A DNA stretch of 64,000 nucleotides from Pseudomonadota bacterium (GCA_005804885.1 SYOX01000207.1:61968-125967); one strand, 5' to 3'. Shown: positions 17,456 through 26,880, counted from the stretch's first letter. Notes: generated from the letters alone by a model not told the origin. Translations and numbers: made by a program.

Positions 17456-17689
17456 TTCTTGACTCCGATGACGGGCGCGTCGGAATCGACGAGTCGACTT
17501 CAATGACGGACACGTCGAGATCGGCGAGTCGGCTTCGTTGATGGGCACGTCGGGATCGGCGAGTCGACTTCGTTGACGGTCAAGGAGAGATAGGCGAGTC
17601 GACTTCGTTGACGGGCACGTCGAGATCATCGAATCGGCTTCGTTGACGGGCACGTCGAGATCAACGAGTCGACTTCGTTGATGTGATCC
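17456..17689 (+). repeat. 35-bp tandem repeat array, left arm
   Basis: Units begin at 17456, 17491, 17526, 17561, 17596, 17631 and 17666, exactly 35 bp apart; the first and last are degenerate. The consensus starts GAGTCGACTTCGTTGACGGG and continues CACGTCGAGATC then three variable bases. There are no spacers between units. It is the mirror image of the array at 17974-18218. Confidence 0.93.
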
Positions 17690-17963
17690 GCACGTTGGCG
17701 GTCCACCCGGGCTTGCGCCCGGGCCTACATTTTGTCCAGGGACGCCCCTTCGGGGCTGGCCAGGGGCCGTCGACCTTCAAGGGGCAGACCCTCTCGAGGG
17801 TGTACGATGTCTGCTTCCGAGCCCCTGAAATTCTCCTGTGAGATCAACACGGTTGACACGCCCCACGCACGCTGACGCCCTGTCGCCAGCCCCGCCGTAT
17901 GGCGGGGCGACCCGGGACAAAACCCAAGGCCCGGGCGCAAGCCCGGGTGGACCGTCAACGTGC
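17690..17963. repeat. Core inverted repeat between the two 35-bp arrays
   Basis: The left arm at 17690-17737 (GCACGTTGGCGGTCCACCCG, then GGCTTGCGCCCGGGCC and ATTTTGTCC) pairs with the right arm at 17914-17963 over nearly 50 bp. The loop holds further small hairpins (CGCCCCTTCGGGGC near 17743; GCCCCGCCGTATGGCGGGGC near 17889). No reading frame is supported. Confidence 0.88.
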
Positions 17964-17973
17964 AGATCGCACC

Positions 17974-18218
17974 AACGAAGTCGACTCCCCGATCCCGACG
18001 TGCCCATCAACGAAGCCGACTCGTCGATCCCGATGTGTCCATCAACGAAGTCGACTCGCTGATCTCGACGTGTGCGTCAACGAAGTCGACTCGATGATCT
18101 CGACGTGCCCGACAACGAAGTCGACTCGCCGATCTCTCCTTGCCCGTCAACGAAGTCGACTCCACGATCCCGACGTGTGCGTCAACGAAGTCGACTCGAC
18201 GATATCGACAAAACGAAA
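17974..18218 (-). repeat. 35-bp tandem repeat array, right arm (inverted)
   Basis: Seven units begin at 17974, 18009, 18044, 18079, 18114, 18149 and 18184. Each starts AACGAAG(T/C)CGACTC, followed by three variable bases, GATC(C/T)CGACGTG and a variable end. As reverse complement it is the same unit as the left array. The array stops about ten bases before the sulfatase stop codon. Confidence 0.93.
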
Positions 18219-18227
18219 TAAGTACAG

Positions 18228-20615
18228 CTACTTGTTGACCTCGATGGGATCGAGGTTTTCGGCGCGGAAGCGCTGCATGAGCGCCTTCATCTCGTTGGCC
18301 TTCTCGGGCTTTGCCTTGAAGAGGTCGTTGAGCTCGCCGGGGTCGTCGGCGACGTTGAAGAGCCGATAGTAATTGCCGTGGAGCCTGTGGATGAGCTTCC
18401 AGTCGCCCATCGTGATGCTCCGGAAGACGCCGTTGTAGGGGCCAGGGGGCATCTCGGTGTAGATGGGCCTGGGCTCAAGCGGCCCGCCGCTGGCCAGCGA
18501 GGGCAGCAGGCTGGTGCCCCGGTAGGACTTCGGGATCTCGACCTTGACGAGATCGAGCATCGTCGGCGCGAGGTCGATGAGGCTGACGCGCTCGGAGAGC
18601 CGCCGGGGCGGGACGCCGGGCAGGTGGATCAGCAGCGGCACGCGGATCTGGTGCTCGTACAGGTCCCGGCCATGAAAGCGGTGGTCGTGCTCGCCGAAGG
18701 CCTCGCCGTGATCCGAGGTGAAGACGATGGCGGTGTCGTCGAGGCCGGGATCGGCCTCCTCCAGCGCGGCCAGCAGCCGCCCGAGGTGGTGGTCGACGAA
18801 GCGGATCTCGCCGTCGTAGCGATCCCGCCCCGTCGAGCCGAAGGGCTCGAAGCCCTCGTGGTCGATGTAATGCTTGTGGGGATCGAGGTAATGGACCATC
18901 AGGAACCAGGGCTTCGCCGCCCCGCCCTGAGGGGCGACCTCGGGCTTCTCGGGATCGGAGGGCAGCCCCCCGCCAGAGAGCGACTTGAGCATGCGGATGG
19001 CGGTGTCGGTGGCCTGCTTCGAGGTGGGGATGCCCTCCATCTGATCGCCCTCGATCATGTAGGTCTGCCAGCGCTCAAAACCTTGATCGTACCCGTACTT
19101 ACGCTGGAAGTACCAGTGGCAGCCGCTGGCGGCGGTGTGGTAGCCGGCGCTCTGGAGGGTCTCGGCCATGAAGAGGTTCTCGGGGCCGTAGATGACGAAG
19201 TGGTTGTAGGAGCGGGGCATCTCGGAGGGGTAGCGGCTGGCCAGGATGGGGGGGACGGCCGTGGGGGTCTTGGAGGAGACGGAGTAGGCGTTGTCGAAGA
19301 TGAGCGCGCGGGCGGCGAGCTTGTCGATGTTCGGGGAGGTCGGGCGCTTGTAGCCGGCGTAGCCGAGGGCGTCCCAGCGCAGGGTGTCGACGATGATCAC
19401 GACGAGGTTGTGGCGCTTGCGGATCGCGGCCAGCGCGTCCTGGGTGGCCGAGGCCGCCGCCTCCGCCGCGGCCTTCTGCTCGGCGGTCGCGGGGATGGCG
19501 GCCAGGGGCGCGGGGTCGGACGCGCCGAGGGCGAGGTCCTGGCCGTCGCAGTCCTCGTCGACGCCGTTGCCGAGGATCTCGTCGGCGCCGGGGAAGATCG
19601 CGGTGTCCTCGTCGTCGCAGTCGCCGCCGCCGAGGCGGGAGGCGTAGCCGTCGCCGTCGCCGTCGAAGCGGCTCTGCATCAGGGCCATGGGGACGCGGGC
19701 CAGCAGGCCGCGCTCGCGGGTGGCGTAGACCAGGGAGGCGTCCTCGGGTGAGGCGCCGAACCAGGCCAGGGTCGGGAGCAGGAGGCCGATCAGCGCCGCG
19801 AGGATGCCGGCGGGCAGGAGCTTCGAGGTCAGGGCGGCGCGAGCGCGCAGCGGTCGGGACAGCGCGCCGACGGAGGCCCAGGCGCCGGTCAGGGCGGTGA
19901 CGATCATGACGGGGGCCCGCAGATCCAGGGCGTCCCAGGTCTCGGCGAAGCGGGAGGGGATGACGAGGGCGGCGGCCACGAGCGCCGCCAGCGCCAGGGC
20001 GACCGGGAGGGCGGGGGCGGCCAGGACGGTGGGCGCTGCGGCCAGGAGGCGCCGCAGGGCGCGGACGAGCAGGAGCCCGGCGACGCCCAGGGCGGCGCCC
20101 CAGGCCAGGACCACGACGGCCAGGGTCAGCGCGGCGAGCGTGGGGTGGTTGAAGGCGGTGATGAAGAAGAGGTTGATCTTGAAGAGGCCGGCGAAGCCGA
20201 CCAGGAGGGTCAGGCCGGCGCCCCAGATGGCGCCAGCGAGCGCGGCGGCGTCGGGTCCGCGGGCGCCGATGAGGCGGCGCAGGCCGGCGACCAGGCCGAG
20301 GGGGCCGAGATCCCAGGGGGCGGCGGCCAGCACGAGGCCGAGCAGGAGGGCCAGCGGCGCCACGAGGGGGACGTAGAGGCCGGCGTTGAAGAAGGCCAGC
20401 TTGAGGGTGGCCAGCGGGCCCGCCTCGACCTCGGAGGCGCTGCCGAGGGCATAGAAGGCGTCGATGGCCCCGAGCGCCAGCGGGAGGATGAGGCAGGTGA
20501 GCGAGGCGGCGGCCAGTGGGCCGGCGAGCCCCCGAGAGGCGGTCGCGGGGGTTGGCAGGGCGAGGGCCGGGGCGGCGTCGTCGAGGGGGTCGGCGGGGGT
20601 GTCCTGGGCGATCAT
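18228..20615 (-). CDS. Membrane-anchored sulfatase-family hydrolase with Asp/Cys metal-binding motif
   Basis: The protein has 795 residues. The first ~300 contain about seven or eight membrane helices. Residues about 320-355 carry DGDGDGY, GGDCDDEDTAIFPGADE and NGVDEDCDG, the putative metal-binding motif common in Myxococcota proteins. A sulfatase/alkaline phosphatase-fold domain follows: VVIIVDTLRWDALG, a nucleophile region SVSSKTPTAVPPILASRYP, and TSDHGEAFGEHDHRFHG with metal ligands. The C/S-x-P-x-R formylglycine signature is absent; Thr or Ser in SSKTPT would be the nucleophile, as in phosphoethanolamine-transferase-like relatives. The ATG at 20615 is preferred because the membrane domain follows. 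Substrate unknown. Confidence 0.85.
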   Translation of the reverse strand: MIAQDTPADPLDDAAPALALPTPATASRGLAGPLAAASLTCLILPLALGAIDAFYALGSASEVEAGPLATLKLAFFNAGLYVPLVAPLALLLGLVLAAAPWDLGPLGLVAGLRRLIGARGPDAAALAGAIWGAGLTLLVGFAGLFKINLFFITAFNHPTLAALTLAVVVLAWGAALGVAGLLLVRALRRLLAAAPTVLAAPALPVALALAALVAAALVIPSRFAETWDALDLRAPVMIVTALTGAWASVGALSRPLRARAALTSKLLPAGILAALIGLLLPTLAWFGASPEDASLVYATRERGLLARVPMALMQSRFDGDGDGYASRLGGGDCDDEDTAIFPGADEILGNGVDEDCDGQDLALGASDPAPLAAIPATAEQKAAAEAAASATQDALAAIRKRHNLVVIIVDTLRWDALGYAGYKRPTSPNIDKLAARALIFDNAYSVSSKTPTAVPPILASRYPSEMPRSYNHFVIYGPENLFMAETLQSAGYHTAASGCHWYFQRKYGYDQGFERWQTYMIEGDQMEGIPTSKQATDTAIRMLKSLSGGGLPSDPEKPEVAPQGGAAKPWFLMVHYLDPHKHYIDHEGFEPFGSTGRDRYDGEIRFVDHHLGRLLAALEEADPGLDDTAIVFTSDHGEAFGEHDHRFHGRDLYEHQIRVPLLIHLPGVPPRRLSERVSLIDLAPTMLDLVKVEIPKSYRGTSLLPSLASGGPLEPRPIYTEMPPGPYNGVFRSITMGDWKLIHRLHGNYYRLFNVADDPGELNDLFKAKPEKANEMKALMQRFRAENLDPIEVNK

Positions 20616-20698
20616 GGCGTCTCGTTGGGCCTGGGAGCTTCGCCTGGGGCGTCGCTTGGGCGGGGGGTGGATCTTGATGCGGGGCCGCCGACGGGCGC

Positions 20699-23600
20699 TC
20701 AGGCGCCGGGGGGCTTGTCCTGGGGCGCGAAGCCTCGGCGCATGGTGTTCTCGGTGATCGTGCGGGGCTCCATGAAGTTGATCAGGTAGTCGGGGCCGCC
20801 GGCCTTGGAGCCCATGCCGGACATCAGGAAGCCGCCGAAGGGCTGTCGCTCGACCAGGGCGCCGGTGATCCCGCGGTTGATGTAGAGGTTGCCGACCCGG
20901 AAGGCCTCGCGGGCGCGCTGGATGTTGATCGGGGAGCGGCTGAAGAGGCCGCCGGTCAGGGCGTAGGGGGTCGACAGGGCCACCTGGAGGGCCTGGTCGA
21001 AGGTGTCGACCTTCATGACGGCCAGCACGGGGCCGAAGATCTCCTCCTGGGCGATGGTGTGGTCGGCCTGGACGCCGGTGAAGATGGCGGGGCCGACGAA
21101 GAAGCCCTGGGCGGGGACCTCGCGGCGCAGCGCGAGCTTGGACTGCTGCTGTCCGCGAGCGACGTAGCGCTCGATCCTGGCGCGGGCCTCCTGATCGATG
21201 ACGGGGCCGAGGCGGAAGCGGGGATCGGAGGGGGGGCCGATGTCCAGCGAGCGGGTCGCCTGGACGAGCCGCTCGACGAAGGTGTCGTGGTGGTGGGACA
21301 GGACGACGGCTCTGCTGCACGCCGAGCACTTCTGGCCCTGGAAGCCGAAGGCGCTCTGGAGGGTGCCCTGGACGGCGGCGTCGAGGTCGGCGTCGGAGTC
21401 GACGATGATGGCGTTCTTGCCGCCGAGCTCGGCGATGACCTTCTTGAAGGAGCGCTGGCCGGGCCGCAGCACGGCGGCGGCGCGGACGATGGCGGCGCCG
21501 ACGGCGTGGCTGCCGGTGAAGGCGATCATGTCCACGGCGGGGTGTTCGACGAGGAAGGCGCCGACCTCCTCGCCGAAGCCGGGCAAAAAGGCGCAGACGC
21601 CGTCGGGCAGGCCGGCCTCCTTGAGGATCTTCACCAGTTCGAAGGCGATGGCGGGGGTCTGCTCGGCGGGCTTGAGCAGCGCGCAGTTGCCCGTGACGAG
21701 GGCGGCGGCGGCCATGCCGGTCAGGATGGCCAGCGGGAAGTTCCAGGGGGCGATGACGGCCACGAGGCCGCGCGGCTGCCAGGTGGTGTGGTTGAGCTCG
21801 CCGGGGACGCGGCCCATCTGGCGAGGTCGGCCCAGATCGACCATCTGCCGGCCATAATACTCAAGAAAGTCAATGGCTTCAGCGACATCGGCGTCAGCCT
21901 CTGCCCAGGCCTTGCCGGACTCGACGACCATCAGGGCGCAGAGCTCGACCTTGCGACGGCGGATGATCGCGGCGGCGTCGAAGAGGACCTTGCAGCGGCG
22001 CTCGACGGGGGCGGATCGCCAGCCTTCGAAGGCGGCCAGGGCGGCGCGGACGGCCTCCTCGGCCTCGGCGGGGCCTGCGACGGCCGAGGTCGCCACGATC
22101 CTGGCGGGGTCGGCGGGGTCGACCGAGTCGATGGTGCGATCGGTCCAGCGCTCCTTGCCGGCGATGACGAGCGGGCAGCGCCAGGCGGGTCGGGCCTTGA
22201 GCGCGGCCAGCGCCTGGGCCATGGCGAGCCGGACGGAGGCGAGGGTGTAGTCGGCCAGGGCCTCGTTGACGAAGGGGCCGGCGCCCTTGGGCTGGCAGCC
22301 GTGGACGCCCTCGGCGGGGTAGCCGGTGGGGGTGAGGCGCTGCTCGGCCGCGGTGGGGCGGGCGAGGAGTTTTTCGGCGGTGGCGCCGTCGGCGAAGCGG
22401 TGGCGCAGCCAGCTCTCGTTGGAGGTGTTCTCCAGCAGGCGGCGCACGAGGTAGGCCATGCCGGGGATGAGCTCTCCGACGGGGACGTACTCGCGCAGGC
22501 GGAAGCCGAGCTTGCGGACGGCGACCTTGAGGGGCTCGGCCATGCCGTAGAGCATCTGGAACTCGTAGGCGTCGTCGGGCAGGCCGAGCTGTCGGGCGGT
22601 GGCGACGGCGTAGGCCAGCGATCGGACGTTGTGGCTGCCGAAGGCGGGCCGGACGACGTCGCAGCTCTCGAGCAGCATCCGGGTCAGGCGCTCGAAGTTC
22701 GCGTCGGTGGCGCCCTTGTCGGTGTAGACGGGCACGGGGTGGCCGTGCTGCTCGGCGGCGACGGTCTCGTAGTCCCAGTAGGCGCCCTTGACCAGCCGCA
22801 CGGTGACGACGCGGCGGGCGCGCCTGGCCCAGTCGATGAGGCGCTGGAGGTCCTGGGCCGAGTCGCACAGGTAGGCCTGGATGACGCAGCCGGCGTGGAG
22901 GTTGGCCAGCTCCGGGCGGGCCATCAGGGCCATGAAGGCGTCCAGGGTGATGTTCTTGAGGGCGTTGTGCTCCATGTCGAGGTTGAGGAAGACGCCCAGC
23001 TCGCGGGCGCGCAGGAAGAGGGGCAGGAGGCGCTCGACGAGCATGGCGACGCCGTGCTCGTGGGCGACAGGGTCGAGCTGGGAGTAGAGCGAGGAGACCT
23101 TGACCGAGACGTTGACGCGGGCCAGGGGGCCGAAGGCGTCGCGCTCAAGCTCGGGGCGAGGCTTCCAGCGGCCGGCCTCCTGGGCGAGCTCCTCGATGAG
23201 GTCGAGGTAGCGGCGCTGGTAGTCGGCGGCCTCGGACTGGCTCAGCGTGGCCTCCCCGAGCAGATCGACGGTGAAGGCGGTGCCGCGCTTCCACATCGCC
23301 TTGAGGGCCGGCAGCGAGCTGGTGGCGTCCTGGCCGGCGATGAAGCCGCTGGCCATGCCGGTGACGTTCTTCTCGATGCGCCCGGCGGCGAGCCGGGCGA
23401 TGGGCGAGCCCGGAGAGAGGGTCTTGAGGCCCCACTGGAGGGCGGAGGGGAAGTCCTGGTCGGGGCGGCAGAAGTACTCCTGGATGTGCCGCGCTACCTC
23501 GGTCGAGTCCGTCAGCACCGGCAGCACGTCCACGAAGCGGAACATCTCGACCTTGAACTCGGGCATCTTCATGGACCACTCCATGATCTGCCCTTGCCAG

Positions 23601-23710
23601 TAGTCCCGCTTGAAGATCGAGGGCGACTCGCCCTCCATCAGATCCAGGATGCGCTGCCCCACCTGCCGGACGCTCTCTTCGCGCGTCGCCGCCTCACGCG
23701 TCGATTCCAT
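20699..23710 (-). CDS. putA: Bifunctional proline dehydrogenase / L-glutamate gamma-semialdehyde dehydrogenase
   Basis: The protein has 1,003 residues and oxidises proline to glutamate in two steps with substrate channelling. The N-terminal half is the FAD-dependent proline dehydrogenase barrel (VNVSVKVSSLYSQLDP, LVKGAYWDYE, AFGSHNVRS, YEFQMLYGMAEP, YVPVGELIPGMAYLVRRLLE). The C-terminal half is the NAD-dependent aldehyde dehydrogenase (PWNFPLA, FTGSHAVG, ELGGKNAI, and catalytic Cys795 in GQKC). No DNA-binding ribbon-helix-helix domain is present, so it is a short PutA like that of Geobacter and not an autoregulator. GGGAGG precedes the ATG at 23710. It lies 83 bases upstream of the sulfatase on the same strand. 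Confidence 0.95.
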   Translation of the reverse strand: MESTREAATREESVRQVGQRILDLMEGESPSIFKRDYWQGQIMEWSMKMPEFKVEMFRFVDVLPVLTDSTEVARHIQEYFCRPDQDFPSALQWGLKTLSPGSPIARLAAGRIEKNVTGMASGFIAGQDATSSLPALKAMWKRGTAFTVDLLGEATLSQSEAADYQRRYLDLIEELAQEAGRWKPRPELERDAFGPLARVNVSVKVSSLYSQLDPVAHEHGVAMLVERLLPLFLRARELGVFLNLDMEHNALKNITLDAFMALMARPELANLHAGCVIQAYLCDSAQDLQRLIDWARRARRVVTVRLVKGAYWDYETVAAEQHGHPVPVYTDKGATDANFERLTRMLLESCDVVRPAFGSHNVRSLAYAVATARQLGLPDDAYEFQMLYGMAEPLKVAVRKLGFRLREYVPVGELIPGMAYLVRRLLENTSNESWLRHRFADGATAEKLLARPTAAEQRLTPTGYPAEGVHGCQPKGAGPFVNEALADYTLASVRLAMAQALAALKARPAWRCPLVIAGKERWTDRTIDSVDPADPARIVATSAVAGPAEAEEAVRAALAAFEGWRSAPVERRCKVLFDAAAIIRRRKVELCALMVVESGKAWAEADADVAEAIDFLEYYGRQMVDLGRPRQMGRVPGELNHTTWQPRGLVAVIAPWNFPLAILTGMAAAALVTGNCALLKPAEQTPAIAFELVKILKEAGLPDGVCAFLPGFGEEVGAFLVEHPAVDMIAFTGSHAVGAAIVRAAAVLRPGQRSFKKVIAELGGKNAIIVDSDADLDAAVQGTLQSAFGFQGQKCSACSRAVVLSHHHDTFVERLVQATRSLDIGPPSDPRFRLGPVIDQEARARIERYVARGQQQSKLALRREVPAQGFFVGPAIFTGVQADHTIAQEEIFGPVLAVMKVDTFDQALQVALSTPYALTGGLFSRSPINIQRAREAFRVGNLYINRGITGALVERQPFGGFLMSGMGSKAGGPDYLINFMEPRTITENTMRRGFAPQDKPPGA

Positions 23711-23822
23711 GATCCCTCCCGATGGGTCCTTCAACAAGACGGGCCTGAAGATACGTGGACGGGCGCCTCTCGGCAATGGGATAGGGCGCGGGGGCTCAAT
23801 CGAAGGCGCACGAGCCGAGAGC

Positions 23823-23871
23823 GCTGATGGATTTGAGGGACCGACGAACGACGGGAGTCAAACCCATCAGC
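23823..23871 (-). terminator. Hairpin after the pentapeptide-repeat gene
   Basis: GCTGATGGATTTGA and TCAAACCCATCAGC form a 14-bp stem with one mismatch and a 21-base loop, 20 bases downstream of the stop codon at 23891. No T run follows, so it may instead stabilise the 3' end. Confidence 0.4.
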
Positions 23872-23890
23872 ACTCTGGGGGGGCACAGCC

Positions 23891-24511
23891 TCAGTCGAAG
23901 CAGATCGCCCCGTAATACTCGGGGTCGAAGCCTCGGGGCCAGCGCGTGGCGCTGTCGAAGCGGGCGCCCTGGACATCGGCGTCGGTCAGATCGCACAGGC
24001 TCAGGTCCGCGCCCCTGAGGTCCGCCCAGCTCAAATCGGCCCCGTTGAGGTGGGCGCCGATCATGCGGGCGCCGGTGAAGTTGGCCCCGATGAGCCGGGC
24101 TCGCGTCAGGCGGGCCATGCACAGGTCAGCGCCGGTGAAGTCCGCGCGGTGGGCGTTGGCGCCGCTCAAATCGGCCTGCAGGAGCCGCGCGCCGACGAAG
24201 CTCGCCATGCACAGCGAGGCCCCGACGCAGTCGGCCATGAAGAGGCTGGCGCTGCTGAAGTTGGCCTGGACGAGTTCCGCCTGGCGGAGCGAGGCCCGGC
24301 CCAGATCGGCGCCCTCGAAGTCGGCCTGGATCAGGCTCGCCCCGGACAGCGACACCCCCTGCATGCTCAGGCCAGACAGCTGGGCCTGGAAGACCGACAC
24401 GCCCTCAAAGACGCGCTCACCGAGGTTGTAGCGCAACTGGATGGCGGCGGGCCCGGCCTGCGGATTGTCTCGCGCGGCCTCTTGCTGAGAGAAGTCCGTT
24501 TCTTCATGCAT
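23891..24511 (-). CDS. Pentapeptide-repeat protein
   Basis: The protein has 206 residues. From about residue 45 to 190 it is built of A(D/N)LxG-like pentapeptides (for example ADFEGADLGRASLRQAELVQ, ADLSGANAHRADFTGADL), which fold into a right-handed quadrilateral beta-helix. Such proteins can mimic DNA (as in Qnr/MfpA) or act as scaffolds; nothing here decides between these. Several Cys and Met residues replace the usual inner positions. The ATG at 24511 follows GGAGG at six bases; a GTG at 24538 is less likely. It has its own sigma-70-like promoter. Confidence 0.9.
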   Translation of the reverse strand: MHEETDFSQQEAARDNPQAGPAAIQLRYNLGERVFEGVSVFQAQLSGLSMQGVSLSGASLIQADFEGADLGRASLRQAELVQANFSSASLFMADCVGASLCMASFVGARLLQADLSGANAHRADFTGADLCMARLTRARLIGANFTGARMIGAHLNGADLSWADLRGADLSLCDLTDADVQGARFDSATRWPRGFDPEYYGAICFD

Positions 24512-24572
24512 CCCCAACCTCCGCCCCTGCTCAGACACCGCGCCACGCCAGCGCCCACGGAACTACACACCC

Positions 24573-24601
24573 ACTGTAATAATTTGAATCACCAGAGTCA
24601 A
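24573..24601 (-). promoter_or_regulatory. Sigma-70-type promoter of the pentapeptide-repeat gene
   Basis: On the minus strand TTGACT (24596-24601) and TACAGT (24573-24578) are separated by 17 bases, in the most AT-rich patch of the neighbourhood. The predicted transcript starts about 55 bases before the ATG at 24511. Confidence 0.6.
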
Positions 24602-24763
24602 CCATCACACAAAGGTTGGACGCAGGTCCGCAGGTTCAGGCAGGAATCCTTGAAGGCCGCAGCCGTCGACTTGTCGACGCACGGACGCCGCAGCGCCTCG
24701 CCGCCGATCTGCTCGGCGCAGCTTCGCCCGACAAACGACGGACGGCGCCAGCGGGCCCCGCGC

Positions 24764-26701
24764 TCAGTCCCCCTCGCCCTCGTCGCCCACTGCGGCCTCT
24801 CTGAAGCGCCTGACGAGGGACCGCGACGTCGGATCCCAGACGCGGATGACCCCTTCGGAGTCGGCGGTGGCGACCTGATGCCCGTCAGGGCCAAATGCCC
24901 CGCTGTAGACCCCCGAATCGTGCTCGGTGAAGACGCTCAACGCCTCCCCGCCCTCCACCCCCCAGATCCGCGCGCTCCCGTCCTCCGAGGTCGACAGCAG
25001 GCGCGAAGAGTCCGGGCTGAAGTCCAGCGCCAGGATCCCCACGTCGTGCCCCACCAGGGCACGCAGCCGCCGGCCCTGCTCCAGGCCCCACAGCGCGATC
25101 TGGCCCGAGCCATCCCCCAGCGCCGCGAGGCGGCCATCCGGGCTGAAGGCCACCGACCACACGTCGGCAAGGTCGGCCTCCATCGTCCGCAGCGCCTCGC
25201 CCCCAGGCACGCTCAACAGGCGAAGCACGCCGTCGTCCTGCCCCACCCACAGCTTGTCCCGGCTCAACCACGACAAGCCCTGGATCGCCCCTCCCTCCCC
25301 CTCGATGATCTGCGGCGGCGACTGAGGCGCGCTCAAGGTCCAGATCAACACGCCGCCGCCCTCATCGCCCGCAGCCAGCCGCCCCCCCTCGGGCGAGAAG
25401 CGCGCGGACCAGATGGCCTCGCCTCGCGTCGCGAGCGCATGAAGCAACTGACCCTGCCTGTCCCACACGCGCATCACACGGTCGTCGCCGCCCGAGGCCA
25501 CCAGCTGGCCGTCGGGGCTCACCGTCACCGCGTGGATCTCGGAGCCCTGATGGTCGAGCTGCCCCTTGAGCGACCCAGTGGCCCGATCCCAGATCCGGGC
25601 CACGCCGTCCAGACCGCCCGAGACGATCAAGGCGCCGTCCGGCGACCAGGCCAGCGACCACACGTCGGCGCCGTGCTCGGCCAGGACGCGATCCCGGCCC
25701 AGCGCCCTCGCGTCCAGCAGCCGCAGCCCACCCTCATCCTCCCCGAAGAGGACATAGCGCCCCTCGGGGCCGATCGCCACCGCAGGCGACTCGCTCACCT
25801 GCGTCTCCAGAGTCCAGCCCACCGCCCCCGAGCGCACATCCCACATGAGCACCTCGCCGTCGTCGCCCACCGACAGGATCTGCCCCCCCCCCGAGCCAAA
25901 GTCCACCGACCACACCGCGCTGTCGTGACCCTCGAAGGTCTGGAGCACCTCGCCGGTGGCCAGCGACCAGACCACCACCGCCTGGTCCTCCCCCCCCGCG
26001 GCGATCAACCGCCCGTCAGGGCTGATCGCCACCGAATAGACCGCCCCAGAGTGCCCGAAGTAGCGCCGCCGCAGCCTCCCCGTCGACGCGCTGTAGAGCC
26101 CCACCCCCTCGCCTTCACCCCCTACTGCAACGTGGCTGCCGTCTGGTGTCAGCGCGGCGCTGTAGATCGAGGACTCCTGCTCGGACACGCTCGCCCATCG
26201 GTTCCCGCTGCGCGCGTCCCAGAGCGACACCTCCCCGTCGTCGTTGACCGACAGCAGGATGGCCCCGTTCTGGCTCAAGGCCAGCTCCTGAACGGCGCCG
26301 CCTGCCTGCGAGTCCATCTTGAGCGCACGCCGGCCCCGCGTCAGATCCCAGGCGACCACCGAGCCGCCTTCCGCGCCCACATAGAGCAAGAGCCCGTCCT
26401 GGCTGAAGCACAGCGCGTTGATCCACGCGCCGTCCTCGTCAAAGGCCCACTGCGCCTTGCCCGAGGCCACGTCCCAGACACGGATCTCCCCCGACTCCGA
26501 GCCCGAGGCCACCAGCCGACCGTCCGCGCGGATGGCCACGGCCGTGATGGGCGCCGCGTGCCCCCCTCTGGCGACGAAGCCCGACCCCTTCGCGGCCCCC
26601 GACAGGTCGGGCGCGTAGCGACGGGGGGCGCTCTGACAACCCTCGATCCCCAGGAGCAGGGCGACGACGGACAACCACGTTTTGACGTCTTGATGGCCCA
26701 T
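24764..26701 (-). CDS. WD40-repeat lipoprotein
   Basis: The protein has 645 residues. A signal peptide ends in lipobox Cys22 (GIEGC). The mature protein consists of about 14 WD40 repeats, each ending in a W-D/W-S/W-T-like pair (IRVWD, VVAWD, VSLWD, VVVWS, VLMWD, ARIWD, MRVWD, VLIWT, IALWG, ARIWG, IRVWD) preceded by SPDGRxxASG. That is enough for two seven-bladed propellers. No catalytic domain is present. It is likely a protein-binding scaffold anchored to a membrane. It is divergent from the DUF368 gene, with 234 bases between them. Confidence 0.92.
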   Translation of the reverse strand: MGHQDVKTWLSVVALLLGIEGCQSAPRRYAPDLSGAAKGSGFVARGGHAAPITAVAIRADGRLVASGSESGEIRVWDVASGKAQWAFDEDGAWINALCFSQDGLLLYVGAEGGSVVAWDLTRGRRALKMDSQAGGAVQELALSQNGAILLSVNDDGEVSLWDARSGNRWASVSEQESSIYSAALTPDGSHVAVGGEGEGVGLYSASTGRLRRRYFGHSGAVYSVAISPDGRLIAAGGEDQAVVVWSLATGEVLQTFEGHDSAVWSVDFGSGGGQILSVGDDGEVLMWDVRSGAVGWTLETQVSESPAVAIGPEGRYVLFGEDEGGLRLLDARALGRDRVLAEHGADVWSLAWSPDGALIVSGGLDGVARIWDRATGSLKGQLDHQGSEIHAVTVSPDGQLVASGGDDRVMRVWDRQGQLLHALATRGEAIWSARFSPEGGRLAAGDEGGGVLIWTLSAPQSPPQIIEGEGGAIQGLSWLSRDKLWVGQDDGVLRLLSVPGGEALRTMEADLADVWSVAFSPDGRLAALGDGSGQIALWGLEQGRRLRALVGHDVGILALDFSPDSSRLLSTSEDGSARIWGVEGGEALSVFTEHDSGVYSGAFGPDGHQVATADSEGVIRVWDPTSRSLVRRFREAAVGDEGEGD

Positions 26702-26880
26702 GGCGCCCTACACCCTACACGCTGAAGCAGGCCGACAACAGCCGCCCCACCTTCTTTCAACCTCAAGCGCCCCAAACTCTGGCTGGCGCGCTTCACAGCG
26801 GACTTGCCCACCACAAGGAGGCCGTGATAATCGGGCGCAGCCCCGCATCCGGCGAGGCGCACAGCCCACCCGAGACACAG

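Noticed and set aside
17456..18218. 35-bp repeats as a CRISPR array
   Set aside because: Units are directly contiguous, with no unique spacers, and are arranged in two opposite orientations. No cas genes are present in the window.
20616..21329. An N-terminal extension of about 240 residues for the sulfatase gene
   Set aside because: The extension reads Pro/Arg-rich sequence out of frame through the 3' end of putA, and the membrane domain starts cleanly at the ATG at 20615.
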